Source: an uncultured Collinsella sp. (GTDB lineage Bacteria > Actinomycetota > Coriobacteriia > Coriobacteriales > Coriobacteriaceae). From it: a stretch of DNA of 64,000 nucleotides. Of this stretch, positions 31,634-40,216 are shown in pieces. The notes under the pieces were generated by a model. The model made no database searches. It was not told the origin of the DNA and saw only the letters and a program-made list of their open reading frames with translations. The stretch lies in contig CAKUFD010000002.1 in assembly GCA_934647195.1 (NCBI GenBank), positions 186,001-250,000 of the forward strand, in the 5' to 3' direction. Each line of letters opens with the position of its first letter. Within the stretch, counting starts at the first letter, position 1. The translations under genes were made by a program, and so were the position numbers.

Positions 31634-32877
31634 TGCAGGCTTACAGCGAGAAGCAGCGGGTCCTCGCCACGTGGTGGGCCGAGGGCCGGGAGACGAGCGG
31701 CATGGACGGCGTGATCGCCGAGGGCGCCATCCGTTCCGGCAAGACGCGGTCGATGGTGCTGGGCTTCATGCTCTGGAGCCAGCGCCGGTTCAGCGGCCAG
31801 CGGTTCATCATGGCCGGCGTCACGGTCGAGGCTTTGAAGCGCAACGTCGTCGGGCCGCTTGGGGAGATACTCGCGGACCTCGGCTGGGCGTGGACCTTCA
31901 ACCGCAGCGAGAACCGCATATCGGTGGGGACGAACGTCTACTACCTGTTCGGAGCCAACACCGAGAGGAGTCAGGACGCGATGCAGGGCCTCACGGCCGC
32001 CGGGGGCTACGCCGACGAGGTGGCGCTGTTCCCCGAGAGCTTCGTGGACCAGATGGTCGCGCGCTGCTCGGTGGAGGGGTCGAAGCTCTGGTTCAACTGC
32101 AACCCGAGCTACCCGACGCACTTCTTCAAGGTGCAGTTCGTGGACCGCGCCGCCGAGCTGAATCTCCTGCACCTGCACTTCGACATGGCAGACAACCCGA
32201 CGCTGTCGCGCGCGATCATCGACCGATACGAGCGAATGTACACGGGCGTCTTCCACGACCGCTACATCAAGGGGCTGTGGACGCTGGCCGAGGGCCTGGT
32301 GTACCCCGACTACGCCGACGCCGTGGAGGAGGAGCCTCCCGCGCCGGAGGGCATCGCCAAGTGGGCCGTGAGCCTCGACTACGGCACGCAGAACGCCTTC
32401 GCGGCGCTGCTGTGGGGCTTCGACGGGCGCGTCTGGCACGTGTGCCGCGAGTACCGCTACAGCGGGCGCGACGAGGCCCATCAGAAGACCGACGCGGACT
32501 ACGTCGAGGACATGGCCGCCTTCGTCGACGGCCTGCCGGAGCGGCCCTCATTCATCGTCGACCCGAGCGCGACCTCGTTCATAGCGGCCATGCGGCGCGC
32601 CGGGTTCAGGGTCAAGAAGGCCCGCAACGAGGTGATGGACGGAATCCGCGAGACCGGTGCGTGCATGGCGCAGGGCCGCATGAGGATAGCTGCGGGCTGC
32701 ACGGGCCTCATCAAGGAGCTTGGCGGCTACGCGTGGGACTCCCGCGCAGACGGCGACAGGCCCGTCAAAGTCGAGGACCACAGCTGCGACGCCCTGCGTT
32801 ACGGCGTCGCGACGCTGCGGATATACAGGGACGTCGGAACCGGTGCATACCGGGAGAGGATATGGGGGAAACGATGA
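31633..32877 (+). CDS. terL: Terminase large subunit (PBSX/Terminase_3-6 type)
   Basis: This 414-aa DNA packaging motor has an ATPase domain with Walker A GAIRSGKT (residues 31-38), Walker B region GGYADEVALFPE, coupling NCNPSYPTHFFK, and an RNase-H-like nuclease with acidic residues in VSLDYGTQNAFA, IVDPSATSF and VEDHSCDALRYG. An N-terminally longer frame into terS is a shadow. ATG 31633 overlaps the terS stop; the portal start overlaps its own stop. Confidence 0.95.
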   Translation: MQAYSEKQRVLATWWAEGRETSGMDGVIAEGAIRSGKTRSMVLGFMLWSQRRFSGQRFIMAGVTVEALKRNVVGPLGEILADLGWAWTFNRSENRISVGTNVYYLFGANTERSQDAMQGLTAAGGYADEVALFPESFVDQMVARCSVEGSKLWFNCNPSYPTHFFKVQFVDRAAELNLLHLHFDMADNPTLSRAIIDRYERMYTGVFHDRYIKGLWTLAEGLVYPDYADAVEEEPPAPEGIAKWAVSLDYGTQNAFAALLWGFDGRVWHVCREYRYSGRDEAHQKTDADYVEDMAAFVDGLPERPSFIVDPSATSFIAAMRRAGFRVKKARNEVMDGIRETGACMAQGRMRIAAGCTGLIKELGGYAWDSRADGDRPVKVEDHSCDALRYGVATLRIYRDVGTGAYRERIWGKR

Positions 32878-34241
32878 GCACGAGCACGATCATCACGGCG
32901 GAGGACATGCGCGCGGCGGCGTCGCCGGAGGCCTTCGCTAAGGACGCCGTTGAGCGCCACATGCAGTCGGAGATGTACCGCAACGCGGTCGCGGCCGATG
33001 AGTACTACCGCCAGCGCAACGTGACCATCAACCAGTTCGTGCAGAAGATCTTCTCGTGCACGGGCGAGGCGGCGGAGGACTTCACCGCGTCGCGCCTGCG
33101 CATCGCGTCGAACCTGTTCAAGAGGCTCAACGTCCAGCGCTGCATGTACAGCCTGGGCAAGGGCGTGTCGTTCGTGGACTGCCGGGACGAGAGCGGCGAG
33201 GACACGACCAAGGAGGCGCTGGGCAAACGCTTCGATGACGACGTGAAGGAAATCGGCCTGTACGCCCTCATGCACGGTATCTCCTTCCCGTTCTGGAACC
33301 TGGATCACATCGACGTGTTCACCGCCGACGGGTTCGCCCCGGTTTGGGACGAGGTGAGCGGCGCGCTGGTGGCTGGCGTGCGCTTCTGGCGCATCGACCC
33401 GCAGCACGCCTGGAACGCCACGCTCTACGAGGAGGACGGTTACACGCCCATGGCGGCGGCTGGCGCCGGGTCGCTCGCCTTCGCCGCGACCGGGGAGAAA
33501 CAGGCCTACAAGGTCACGTACCGGAGCGTGCCGGCCGACGGCCTCGCGCTGGCGGTCGACTCGGAGAACTACTCGCGCCTGCCCATCGTGCCGGTGTGGG
33601 GCAGCGACGCGCACCAGTCGACGCTGGTCGGCATGCGCGAGGGCATCGACGCCTACGACCTCATCAAGAGCGGCCTGTGCAACGACGTGCGCGACTGCGC
33701 GCAGGTGTACTGGCTCGTGAGCGGCGCGGCCGGCATGAAGCCGGAGGAGCTGGACGAGTGGCGCGCCCGCCTGAGCCTTACGCACATCGCGACGGCCGAG
33801 GACGACCAGGCGGTCACGCCCTACACGCAGGACGTTCCGGTCGCGTCCAGACGCGAGGTGCTGGCCGGCATCAAGGCCGACATCTACGAGGACTTCGGCG
33901 CGCTCGACGTGCACACCGTGGCGGCGGGCGCGACAAACGATCACATAGACGCGGCGTACCAGCCCCTGGACGAGGAGGCCGACGAGTTCGAGCGCCACAT
34001 CCGCGAGGGCATCATGGACCTGCTCGAGCTCCATGGCATCGTGGACACGCCCGTCTTCACGCGCAACCGCATCAGCAACGTCAAGGAACAGGTCGAGACC
34101 GTTACCCTCGAGGCCCCGTACCTGGACGAGGAGACCATCCTGCGCAAGCTTCCGAACATCACGCCCGACGAGAGGGCGAAGATTCTCGAGAAGCGCGACG
34201 CCGAGGACAGGGCGCGCTTCGGCATGGCCGACGCGGAGTAG
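32874..34241 (+). CDS. Portal protein (SPP1 gp6-type)
   Basis: This 455-aa portal forms the dodecameric DNA gate of the capsid. It follows terL and precedes a Mu F/SPP1 gp7-type protein, as in SPP1-like heads. Diagnostic blocks: LGKGVSFVDCRDE, the stem/wing region FWRIDPQHAWNA..., PIVPVWGSDAHQST, GIDAYDLIKSGLCNDVRD, and IREGIMDLLELHGI near the C terminus. ATGA overlap with terL. Confidence 0.92.
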   Translation: MSTSTIITAEDMRAAASPEAFAKDAVERHMQSEMYRNAVAADEYYRQRNVTINQFVQKIFSCTGEAAEDFTASRLRIASNLFKRLNVQRCMYSLGKGVSFVDCRDESGEDTTKEALGKRFDDDVKEIGLYALMHGISFPFWNLDHIDVFTADGFAPVWDEVSGALVAGVRFWRIDPQHAWNATLYEEDGYTPMAAAGAGSLAFAATGEKQAYKVTYRSVPADGLALAVDSENYSRLPIVPVWGSDAHQSTLVGMREGIDAYDLIKSGLCNDVRDCAQVYWLVSGAAGMKPEELDEWRARLSLTHIATAEDDQAVTPYTQDVPVASRREVLAGIKADIYEDFGALDVHTVAAGATNDHIDAAYQPLDEEADEFERHIREGIMDLLELHGIVDTPVFTRNRISNVKEQVETVTLEAPYLDEETILRKLPNITPDERAKILEKRDAEDRARFGMADAE

Positions 34242-34244
34242 CGC

Positions 34245-36329
34245 ATGACGTACACGGACAAGGGCCACGACGCCGCCGAGGAGGAGATAGCCAAGCTCTC
34301 GAAGCGCCTGCACGCCGAGTACAACAAGGCCCTGCGCGAGATGAAGAAGAAGGCCAAGACGCTCCTCGCCGAGCAGGCCGAGAAGGATGCGAAGATGGCC
34401 GCCAAGGTCGACGGCGGGGAGATGACGGCGGCGCAGCTGAAGGCGTGGCGCGAGGAGAGCGCACGCAGGGCCGGCTGGTATTCCGATATGGTCGACCAGC
34501 TGGCCGGTGACCTCGCGAGGTGCGACGCGCAGGCGGCCGCCATCGTCAACGGCCGGTCGCCGCACGTGTACGCGGAGAACGCCAACTTCGGGGCGTTCCA
34601 GGTCGAGAAGCTGACGGGGGCCGGCACCATGTGGACGCTCGTCGACGGAGATACCGTCGCGAAGCTCGTGAGGGACAGGCCGGACCTGCTGCCTCAGGTG
34701 GCTCCCAAGCCCGACAAGGCCGAGAGGTGGGCGCGGAGGAAGATCACGGCGGCCGTGACCCAGAGCGTGCTCATGGGCGAGTCGGTGCAGGGCGCGACGT
34801 CGCGCATCGCGGCCGTCGTCGAGATGGACGAGCGCGCGGCGATGAGGGCCGCGAGGACGGCGCTGACCGGCGCGGAGAACGCCGGCAGGCTCTCCTCCTA
34901 CGAGAGGGCGCGGTCGATGGGCATCGATGTGCGCGCCCAGTGGATGGCGACGCTCGACGGCCGTACACGCAGCAGCCACAGGCTGCTCGACGGCGTGATC
35001 GCGGACGGTGAGGGGAAGTTCCCCAACGGGCTGCGCTATCCGGGCGACCCGCAGGGCCCGGCGGCCGAGGTCTGGAACTGCCGCTGCACGCTCGTCCCGT
35101 CGATGCCGAGCTACGACGCCTCCAAGGGGCGCGGCACATCGAAGATAGGCGACGATTACGACGCCTGGAAGTACGGTGTCGAGGGGAAGCCAGACGAGGC
35201 GAAGCTCGCCGACATGGCGGCCGAGGAGGCGCTTCTCCGGAGGAAGCTGGCGTGGCTTGGCGCGGAGAAGTCATACGGCGGAATCTGGAAGGACCCCGTC
35301 ACCCTCGCCGACTGGTCGGAGAAGCAGGGGAAGGTCCAGGCGAAGCGCGACTACTTCGAGGCGCACCGCGCCGAGGACCCGGCCAAGTTCGACAGGCTGC
35401 TCGCGGACCTCGATGAATTCGACAGGCTCGGCCGCAAGTACGCGGGCGAGGCGCAGCCGGTGCTGGACAGGCTCGAGGCGCTGAAGGCTCAGCGCACGGC
35501 GCTCCGCGACGCCATGGTCAAGAGCGGGAAGATGAAGGACCCGGCCATCGACGCGTACAGCGCCGAGAGGAAGGCGGCCGCGCTCAGGGCCAAGAAGCCC
35601 CGCGAGGCCGATTCCGTGCTCAGGTCCTCCGCCGGAAGGGCGTGGAAGGCGGCGACGGACGCCGAGAGGGACGCCGTCTACTACTACACCGGCTCGTACA
35701 ACGGCATCAACTCGCCGCTCAACGGCTACGCAGCGCCATATGGCGAATGGTACGGCCAGCAGTACTTCAAGGGCGTCGGGAAGGTGTGGATCAACAGCGC
35801 CGGCGAGGGGGAGCGCATCAGGAAGATGACCGACTACATCGAGCGCTGCGAGCTGCCTGAGGACGTGTGGCTGGTGCGCGGCGTGAAGGGCCACACGACG
35901 CTGGACAACCTCCTCGGCTTGCCCGCCGGCACGGTCGACTCCATGACGGACGACGAGCTGAAAGGCCTGGTAGGCAAGGGCGGCGAGTTCGGAGCGTTCA
36001 CCTCTTGTGGTACAATGTCAGGTAAGGGTTTCGGCGGCGACCTGCGCATGACCATATACGCGCCGAAGGGCACGCACGCCGCATACGCCGAGCCGTTCTC
36101 GCAGTTCGGCAACGGTGCCAAGCGCTCGTGGGACGGAGAGTCAGGGCAGAAGACCTTCTCGAGCGAGTTCGAGACGATCATCCAGCGAGGAGCGAGCGTC
36201 GACGTCACATCCATCAAGAGAAGCGGCGGCGTCATCGAGGTCGAGCTCGAGCACCATCCGGAACGCGGCTATGACCTTTTCCAACAGGACCCGGACGAAT
36301 GGACCGGACCGAAGAAGCGAATGGCCTAA
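34245..36329 (+). CDS. Minor head protein (Mu F/SPP1 gp7-like) fused to an ADP-ribosyltransferase domain
   Basis: In this 694-aa protein residues 150-290 carry the head-morphogenesis domain (WMATLDGRTRSSHRLLDG...EVWNCRCTLVPSM). Residues 320-450 are charged coiled-coil linkers. Residues 465-685 are an ADP-ribosyltransferase: Arg545 in WLVRGV, Thr586-Ser587 in GAFTSCGTM, and Glu641-x-Glu643 in SSEFETIIQRGA, the R-S-ExE arrangement of arginine-specific toxins such as VIP2/C2-type. The enzyme part would be carried in or ejected from the virion with DNA. Target unknown. Confidence 0.9.
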   Translation: MTYTDKGHDAAEEEIAKLSKRLHAEYNKALREMKKKAKTLLAEQAEKDAKMAAKVDGGEMTAAQLKAWREESARRAGWYSDMVDQLAGDLARCDAQAAAIVNGRSPHVYAENANFGAFQVEKLTGAGTMWTLVDGDTVAKLVRDRPDLLPQVAPKPDKAERWARRKITAAVTQSVLMGESVQGATSRIAAVVEMDERAAMRAARTALTGAENAGRLSSYERARSMGIDVRAQWMATLDGRTRSSHRLLDGVIADGEGKFPNGLRYPGDPQGPAAEVWNCRCTLVPSMPSYDASKGRGTSKIGDDYDAWKYGVEGKPDEAKLADMAAEEALLRRKLAWLGAEKSYGGIWKDPVTLADWSEKQGKVQAKRDYFEAHRAEDPAKFDRLLADLDEFDRLGRKYAGEAQPVLDRLEALKAQRTALRDAMVKSGKMKDPAIDAYSAERKAAALRAKKPREADSVLRSSAGRAWKAATDAERDAVYYYTGSYNGINSPLNGYAAPYGEWYGQQYFKGVGKVWINSAGEGERIRKMTDYIERCELPEDVWLVRGVKGHTTLDNLLGLPAGTVDSMTDDELKGLVGKGGEFGAFTSCGTMSGKGFGGDLRMTIYAPKGTHAAYAEPFSQFGNGAKRSWDGESGQKTFSSEFETIIQRGASVDVTSIKRSGGVIEVELEHHPERGYDLFQQDPDEWTGPKKRMA

Positions 36330-36339
36330 GGAGGCTAAC

Positions 36340-36558
36340 ATGATTCATCCAGGGGAGCAGATGGGCGGCAAGCCCGCCGACTGCAAGGCGTGCCAAGGGT
36401 GCCTGTTCGCGCACGGGCCGGCACCGTTCGAGGACGCCCCGGATAAGGCGTACTGCCTCATCTACCGGCGCGGGGAGAGCACGGGGAAGCCGCGCTCCAT
36501 CCTGTTCGACGGCTCGCCGTGCGAGCACTTCAGGCCCGATACCGAGCCGCAGCCCTAG
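36340..36558 (+). CDS. Small Cys-rich phage protein, 72 aa
   Basis: AAGGAGG five bases before ATG 36340. CKACQGCLFAHG with later AYCLIY and SPCEHF gives five Cys, a probable metal site. Similar in style to the Cys-rich proteins at 24508, 25578 and 36657. It ends just before a terminator. Unknown function. Confidence 0.6.
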   Translation: MIHPGEQMGGKPADCKACQGCLFAHGPAPFEDAPDKAYCLIYRRGESTGKPRSILFDGSPCEHFRPDTEPQP

Positions 36559-36580
36559 AGACAACAGATCGTAAACGAAA

Positions 36581-36608
36581 AAGGCCCCGCCCCGGCGGGG
36601 CCTTTTTC
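36581..36608 (+). terminator. Intrinsic terminator within the head gene region
   Basis: Stem AAGGCCCCGCC with its complement across a CCGG-type loop, followed by TTTTT. Confidence 0.85.
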
Positions 36609-36656
36609 ATGCCGCGTGACCTTGGCCGGAACATCCTCCCGAACGAGGGAGGACCA

Positions 36657-36881
36657 ATGAACCCCATAACCGAATGCAAGCGATGCTCCGACTGCGCCAT
36701 CAGGCTAGGCTTCGGCTTCACCCAGCCCGACGTGCTGATATGCACCGTGCGAGGCGACGAGATTGGGCCGGGCGACGGCTGCACCCTGGGCAGCCCCGGC
36801 GAGCCCGTGCAGGCCGTCGAGGCGTGCGAGGTGGATGTGTCCGGCCGCGTCGGCTACGGGTGCGAGGTGCTGGACGCGTGA
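36657..36881 (+). CDS. Small Cys-rich phage protein, 74 aa
   Basis: Begins MNPITECKRCSDCAIRLGFG, then VLICTVRGDEI, GDGCTLG and a late EACEVDV and YGCEVLDA: seven Cys. ATG 36657 follows GGGAGGACCA. It may bind metal; function unknown. It lies in a transcription gap between two terminators. Confidence 0.5.
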   Translation: MNPITECKRCSDCAIRLGFGFTQPDVLICTVRGDEIGPGDGCTLGSPGEPVQAVEACEVDVSGRVGYGCEVLDA

Positions 36882-36997
36882 CAGTGGCGCGACCATGCGG
36901 CCATCGGGCCCGCGCGCTTCGAGGGACAGGGACCGCAACCCTGGGCGCGCGGGAAGCCGGCGGACACCCCACGGGGTAAAAGCGCCGACAACGGGAG

Positions 36998-37026
36998 AGG
37001 CCGGGGGAGACCCCGGCCCTTTCTTT
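36998..37026 (+). terminator. Intrinsic terminator before the gp10-like gene
   Basis: GGCCGGGG pairs with CCCCGGCC around GAGA, followed by TTTCTTT. The 162-base gap 36882-37043 holds this and no gene. Confidence 0.8.
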
Positions 37027-37043
37027 ACCGGGAAGGGGAGCAC

Positions 37044-37373
37044 ATGGGCCTGGAGGTCGTAAAGGACAACACGGAGGAGGCCGTCGACGCCATCGGGTCC
37101 GCGATCGCTGCGGCGCTCGAGGAGGTGGGCCTCGCGGCGGAGGGCTACGCGAAGGCGATATGCCCGGTGGACACGGGCCGTCTGCGGAACTCCATCACCC
37201 ACGTCGCGCGGCCGGACGAGAAGGCCGTGTACATCGGAACCAACGTCGAGTACGCGCCCGACGTTGAGCTTGGCACCGTGCACCAGAAGGCGCAGCCCTA
37301 CCTCAAGCCGGCGGCCAGCGAGCACGCCGACACCTACCGCGCCATCATCGAGAGGCGCCTAGGAGGCGCGTGA
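37044..37373 (+). CDS. HK97 gp10-like tail/neck component
   Basis: This 109-aa protein has the family pattern: an N-terminal helix, AKAICPVDTGRLRNSI, YIGTNVEYAPDVELGT, and KPAASEH near the end. In HK97-like phages gp10 acts at the head-tail joint or in tail completion, and its gene normally lies after the capsid and connectors. Here it precedes scaffold and capsid. GGAAGGGGAG upstream of ATG 37044. Confidence 0.8.
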   Translation: MGLEVVKDNTEEAVDAIGSAIAAALEEVGLAAEGYAKAICPVDTGRLRNSITHVARPDEKAVYIGTNVEYAPDVELGTVHQKAQPYLKPAASEHADTYRAIIERRLGGA

Positions 37374-37476
37374 CGCCGGGTCGACCATTCAGGGGCCGCG
37401 AGGGAACGCGGCGCGCGGCGCGCCCGAGGCAAGGGGAGGCGGCGCGTGAACCACTCTGAAGAACGGGAGAGAGAAG

Positions 37477-38037
37477 TTGGCACTCACACGCAAGATGCTC
37501 AAGGCAATGGGCATCGAGGACGAGAAGATCGAGCAGATCATCGAGGAGCACGTCGAGAGCGTCGACGGCCTGAAGGCCGAGCGCGACCGCTACAAGGCGG
37601 GAGCCGACGAGGCCGAGGGCCTGCGAAAGCAGCTCGAGGAGGCCAAGAAGGCCGGCGAGGGCGCCGGGGAGTACGAGGAGAAGTACAAGGCCAAGTGCAA
37701 GGAGTTCGACGACTTCAAGGCGAAGGTCGACGGCGAGGCGGCGGAGCGCGAGAAGCGCGGCCTGTACCGCGAGCTGCTGGCCGGCGCGGGCGTCGACCCC
37801 AAGCGCATCGACACCGTCCTCAAGGTGTCCGACCTGTCGGGCGTGACCGTCAAGGACGGCGCCATCGAGGGCGCGGACGACCTGACCGAGTCCATCAAGT
37901 CCGACTGGGCCGACTTCATCGCAACTACCAGCACGAAGGGCGCATCCGTGCCCAACCCGCCCAAGGGCGGCGGAGGCGCCGCAACGCCAAAGAACCTGCG
38001 CGAGGCGCTCCATCAACGCTACGAGAACAAGGAGTAA
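37477..38037 (+). CDS. Phage scaffolding protein (GP20-type)
   Basis: This 186-aa protein is almost wholly helical and charged (residues 20-110 form a coiled coil, EEHVESVDGLKAERDRY...KKAGEGAGEYEEKYKAKCKEF), ending in a Gly/Lys-rich and basic tail, as expected for a scaffold that is lost or cleaved during head assembly. TTG 37477 start with GGGAGAGAGAAG upstream. It directly precedes the capsid gene. Confidence 0.85.
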   Translation: MALTRKMLKAMGIEDEKIEQIIEEHVESVDGLKAERDRYKAGADEAEGLRKQLEEAKKAGEGAGEYEEKYKAKCKEFDDFKAKVDGEAAEREKRGLYRELLAGAGVDPKRIDTVLKVSDLSGVTVKDGAIEGADDLTESIKSDWADFIATTSTKGASVPNPPKGGGGAATPKNLREALHQRYENKE

Positions 38038-38040
38038 CAC

Positions 38041-39036
38041 ATGCCAATCACACTCGAAGAGGCAAAGGTCGGCATGGCCGACCACGTCGACCAGAACGTC
38101 ATCGACACCTTCCAGCGCTCGTCCCTCCTGCTGGACAAGCTGACGTTCGACAACACCATCTCGCCCGGCACCGGCGGCTCCACGCTGGCCTACGGCTACA
38201 CGCAGCTCAAGACCCCGGCGACCGCCGGCGTCCGCGCCATCAACGCCGAGTACACGGCGAACGAGGCCAAGCGCGTGGAGAAGACCACCAACGCCGTCAT
38301 CATGGGCGGCTCCTTCCAGGTCGACCGCGTGCTGCAGAACACCTCCGGCACAGTCGACGAGATGGCCTTCCAGCTGGAGCAGAAGATCAAGGCCGTGGCC
38401 AATGAGTTCCACTACCTCGTCATCAACGGCAAGTCGGCCGGCACCGCCGGCGCGGGCAAGCCCGACGGAACGTTCGACGGCCTCGCCAAGATGCTCACCG
38501 GCACCTCCAACGAGATCGGCTCCGAGGTCGACGTGTCCACCGCCGACCTCATGACCAAGAACGCCCAGGCGTTCCTCGACGAGGTCGATTACCTGCTCTC
38601 GCAGGTCGACGGCCCGAACATGCTGATGATGAACGGCAAGATGCTGACCAAGTTCCGAGGCATCGCCCGCCGCGCCGGCTACTACGAGCGCACCAAGGAC
38701 GATGCCGGCCGCTACATCGAGACCTACAACGGCGTGCCCATCGTGGACCTCGGAAAGTACTACAACGGCACCGCCTCCGTCGACGCCGTCGCCGACACCG
38801 CCGCGACGGCCTCCGCGCTCGGCAAGTCCGACATCTACGCCGTGTCCCTGGGCCTCGACGGATTCCACGGCATCTCGCCGACCGGCACCGGCGTGGTCCA
38901 GTCCTACATGCCCGACATGGCCCAGCCCGGCGCCGTCAAGACCGGCGAGGTCGAACTCGTGGCCGGCGTGGTCCTGAAGAACACGCTCAAGGCCGGCGTC
39001 CTCAAGGGTATCGGCACCGCACCGAAGCTGGCCTAG
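38041..39036 (+). CDS. Major capsid protein (HK97 fold)
   Basis: In this 331-aa protein the N-arm region (ITLEEAKVGMADHVDQNVID), an E-loop-like stretch, LVINGKSAG, a spine-helix region (LMTKNAQAFLDEVDYLLSQV) and the PNMLMMNGKMLTKFRGIAR/YNGVPIVDLGKYY A-domain strands match HK97-type capsid proteins of Gram-positive siphophages. GC-rich, highly biased codons fit strong late expression. Confidence 0.9.
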   Translation: MPITLEEAKVGMADHVDQNVIDTFQRSSLLLDKLTFDNTISPGTGGSTLAYGYTQLKTPATAGVRAINAEYTANEAKRVEKTTNAVIMGGSFQVDRVLQNTSGTVDEMAFQLEQKIKAVANEFHYLVINGKSAGTAGAGKPDGTFDGLAKMLTGTSNEIGSEVDVSTADLMTKNAQAFLDEVDYLLSQVDGPNMLMMNGKMLTKFRGIARRAGYYERTKDDAGRYIETYNGVPIVDLGKYYNGTASVDAVADTAATASALGKSDIYAVSLGLDGFHGISPTGTGVVQSYMPDMAQPGAVKTGEVELVAGVVLKNTLKAGVLKGIGTAPKLA

Positions 39037-39038
39037 CC

Positions 39039-39494
39039 ATGCTGGAAGCGGTCCTGGAGTACCTGCACAACTGGTTCGAGCGCAACCCCGTAACGCGGGA
39101 GCGCAACGTGGCCAAGGGCCGCTTCGAGGTCCGGGGCGGCACGCTGACCGGCGTGCCCTCCGGCCTGCTTGCCGACGGGCAGTTCTTCCGCATCCGTGGC
39201 TCGCGCTTCTCGGACGGCCTGCACACGTGGCCGTGCGAGGGGCAGCTGGAGGACGAGGAGTTCACCGGCTCGGTCTGGGCGCTGGCGGTGCCCAAGGCCG
39301 TGACCGACCTCGCCGACGAGATAACGGCGTGGTGCAAGGAGAACGGCGACGTCCAGAACAGCCCCTACGCCTCGGAGAGCTTCGGCGGGTACTCGTACAC
39401 CAAGGGCGGCGGCAGCGGCTCCTCCACGTCGTCTCAGGGCGGCACGTGGCAGTCCGTCTTCGCCGCCCGCCTGGCACCTTGGAGGAAGCTATGA
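39039..39494 (+). CDS. Head-tail connector/adaptor candidate, 151 aa
   Basis: This gene sits directly after the capsid, where the adaptor gene is expected. The N terminus (VLEYLHNWFERNP) is helical and the C-terminal 30 residues are Gly/Ser-rich before a final Trp-Arg block. Residues 20-75 look beta-rich (GRFEVRGGTLTGVPSGLL...RIRGSRFSDGLHTWP), unlike a typical helical adaptor, so the exact role is uncertain. Confidence 0.65.
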   Translation: MLEAVLEYLHNWFERNPVTRERNVAKGRFEVRGGTLTGVPSGLLADGQFFRIRGSRFSDGLHTWPCEGQLEDEEFTGSVWALAVPKAVTDLADEITAWCKENGDVQNSPYASESFGGYSYTKGGGSGSSTSSQGGTWQSVFAARLAPWRKL

Positions 39495-39844
39495 CGCGGC
39501 TGTACGAGCGCATGCGAGTGCCGTGCGTGAGGATGCTCCGCAGGAGCGTCGCCGACGGCGAGGGCGGCTGGGCCGAGACGTGGGCCGAGGGCCGCGGCTT
39601 CGCCGCGACGATCGTGCACGACACGTCGTCCGAGGCACGAATCGCCGAGGCGGCCGGCGTCGCCAACGCCTACACCGTGACGTGCTCCGAGGAGCTGTCG
39701 TTCGGCGACGTCTTCAAGCGCGTCTCCGACGGGCAGGTGTTCCGCGTCACGTCCAACGCCGACGACGGCCGTCCGCCCGCATGCGCGACGTTCACGTTCA
39801 CGCAGTGCACGGCGGAGGAATGGAGGCTGCCGGATGCCCAGTAG
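39491..39844 (+). CDS. Head closure (stopper) protein candidate
   Basis: This 117-aa protein is beta-rich with a pattern of short strands (AATIVHDTSSEARIAEAAGV, YTVTCSEELSFGDVFKRVSDGQVFRVTS), as in head-closure/minor capsid proteins placed between the adaptor and the tail terminator. ATG 39491 overlaps the upstream stop. Confidence 0.65.
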   Translation: MTRLYERMRVPCVRMLRRSVADGEGGWAETWAEGRGFAATIVHDTSSEARIAEAAGVANAYTVTCSEELSFGDVFKRVSDGQVFRVTSNADDGRPPACATFTFTQCTAEEWRLPDAQ

Positions 39845-40205
39845 GACCGCAGCCCTCCAGGCGTGGCTCGAGGGATTCGGCATGCCCGCCTACGCGGCGC
39901 AGGCCGTTCCCGACAACGCCGCGCTCCCGTACATCACGTACACGCCGGTGGCGGGCGCGTGGGGCGACGGGGAGCAGGGCGTGACCGTCGAGACCTGGCG
40001 GCGCACCGGGAGCGAGGCAAAGGCCAACGCCGACGCCGAGGCCATCGGGCGCGCGCTGGGGCTGGGCGGCCTCATGCTGCCCTGCGACGGCGGCGGGCTT
40101 TGGGTCAAGCGCGGCTCCCCGTTCTGGCAGGCCGCAGACTCGGGCGAGCCGGGCGTCAAGCGCAGGTACATCAACCTTTCCATCGAGAACATCACAACCT
40201 TTTAG
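39834..40205 (+). CDS. Tail terminator/tail completion protein candidate
   Basis: This 123-aa protein opens with a helix (AALQAWLEGFGMPAYAA), then PYITYTPVAG, a helix with AEAIGRALG, and YINLSIENITTF at the end, the order of the gpU/gp17-like tail terminator family. It immediately precedes the tail tube gene. Confidence 0.7.
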   Translation: MPSRTAALQAWLEGFGMPAYAAQAVPDNAALPYITYTPVAGAWGDGEQGVTVETWRRTGSEAKANADAEAIGRALGLGGLMLPCDGGGLWVKRGSPFWQAADSGEPGVKRRYINLSIENITTF

Positions 40206-40216
40206 GAGGTACCGTC

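Noticed and set aside
32799-34979. 726-aa minus-strand frame opposite the portal and head protein
   Set aside because: Composition dominated by His/Arg/Val/Leu as expected for an antisense shadow of high-GC codons; the plus-strand genes have recognisable domains.
36001-36020. TACAAT-like promoter inside the head-ART gene
   Set aside because: An isolated -10-like match in the coding region of the ART motif, without a palindrome or a gene start behind it.
37345-38868. 507-aa minus-strand frame opposite scaffold and capsid genes
   Set aside because: Antisense shadow of strongly codon-biased capsid gene.
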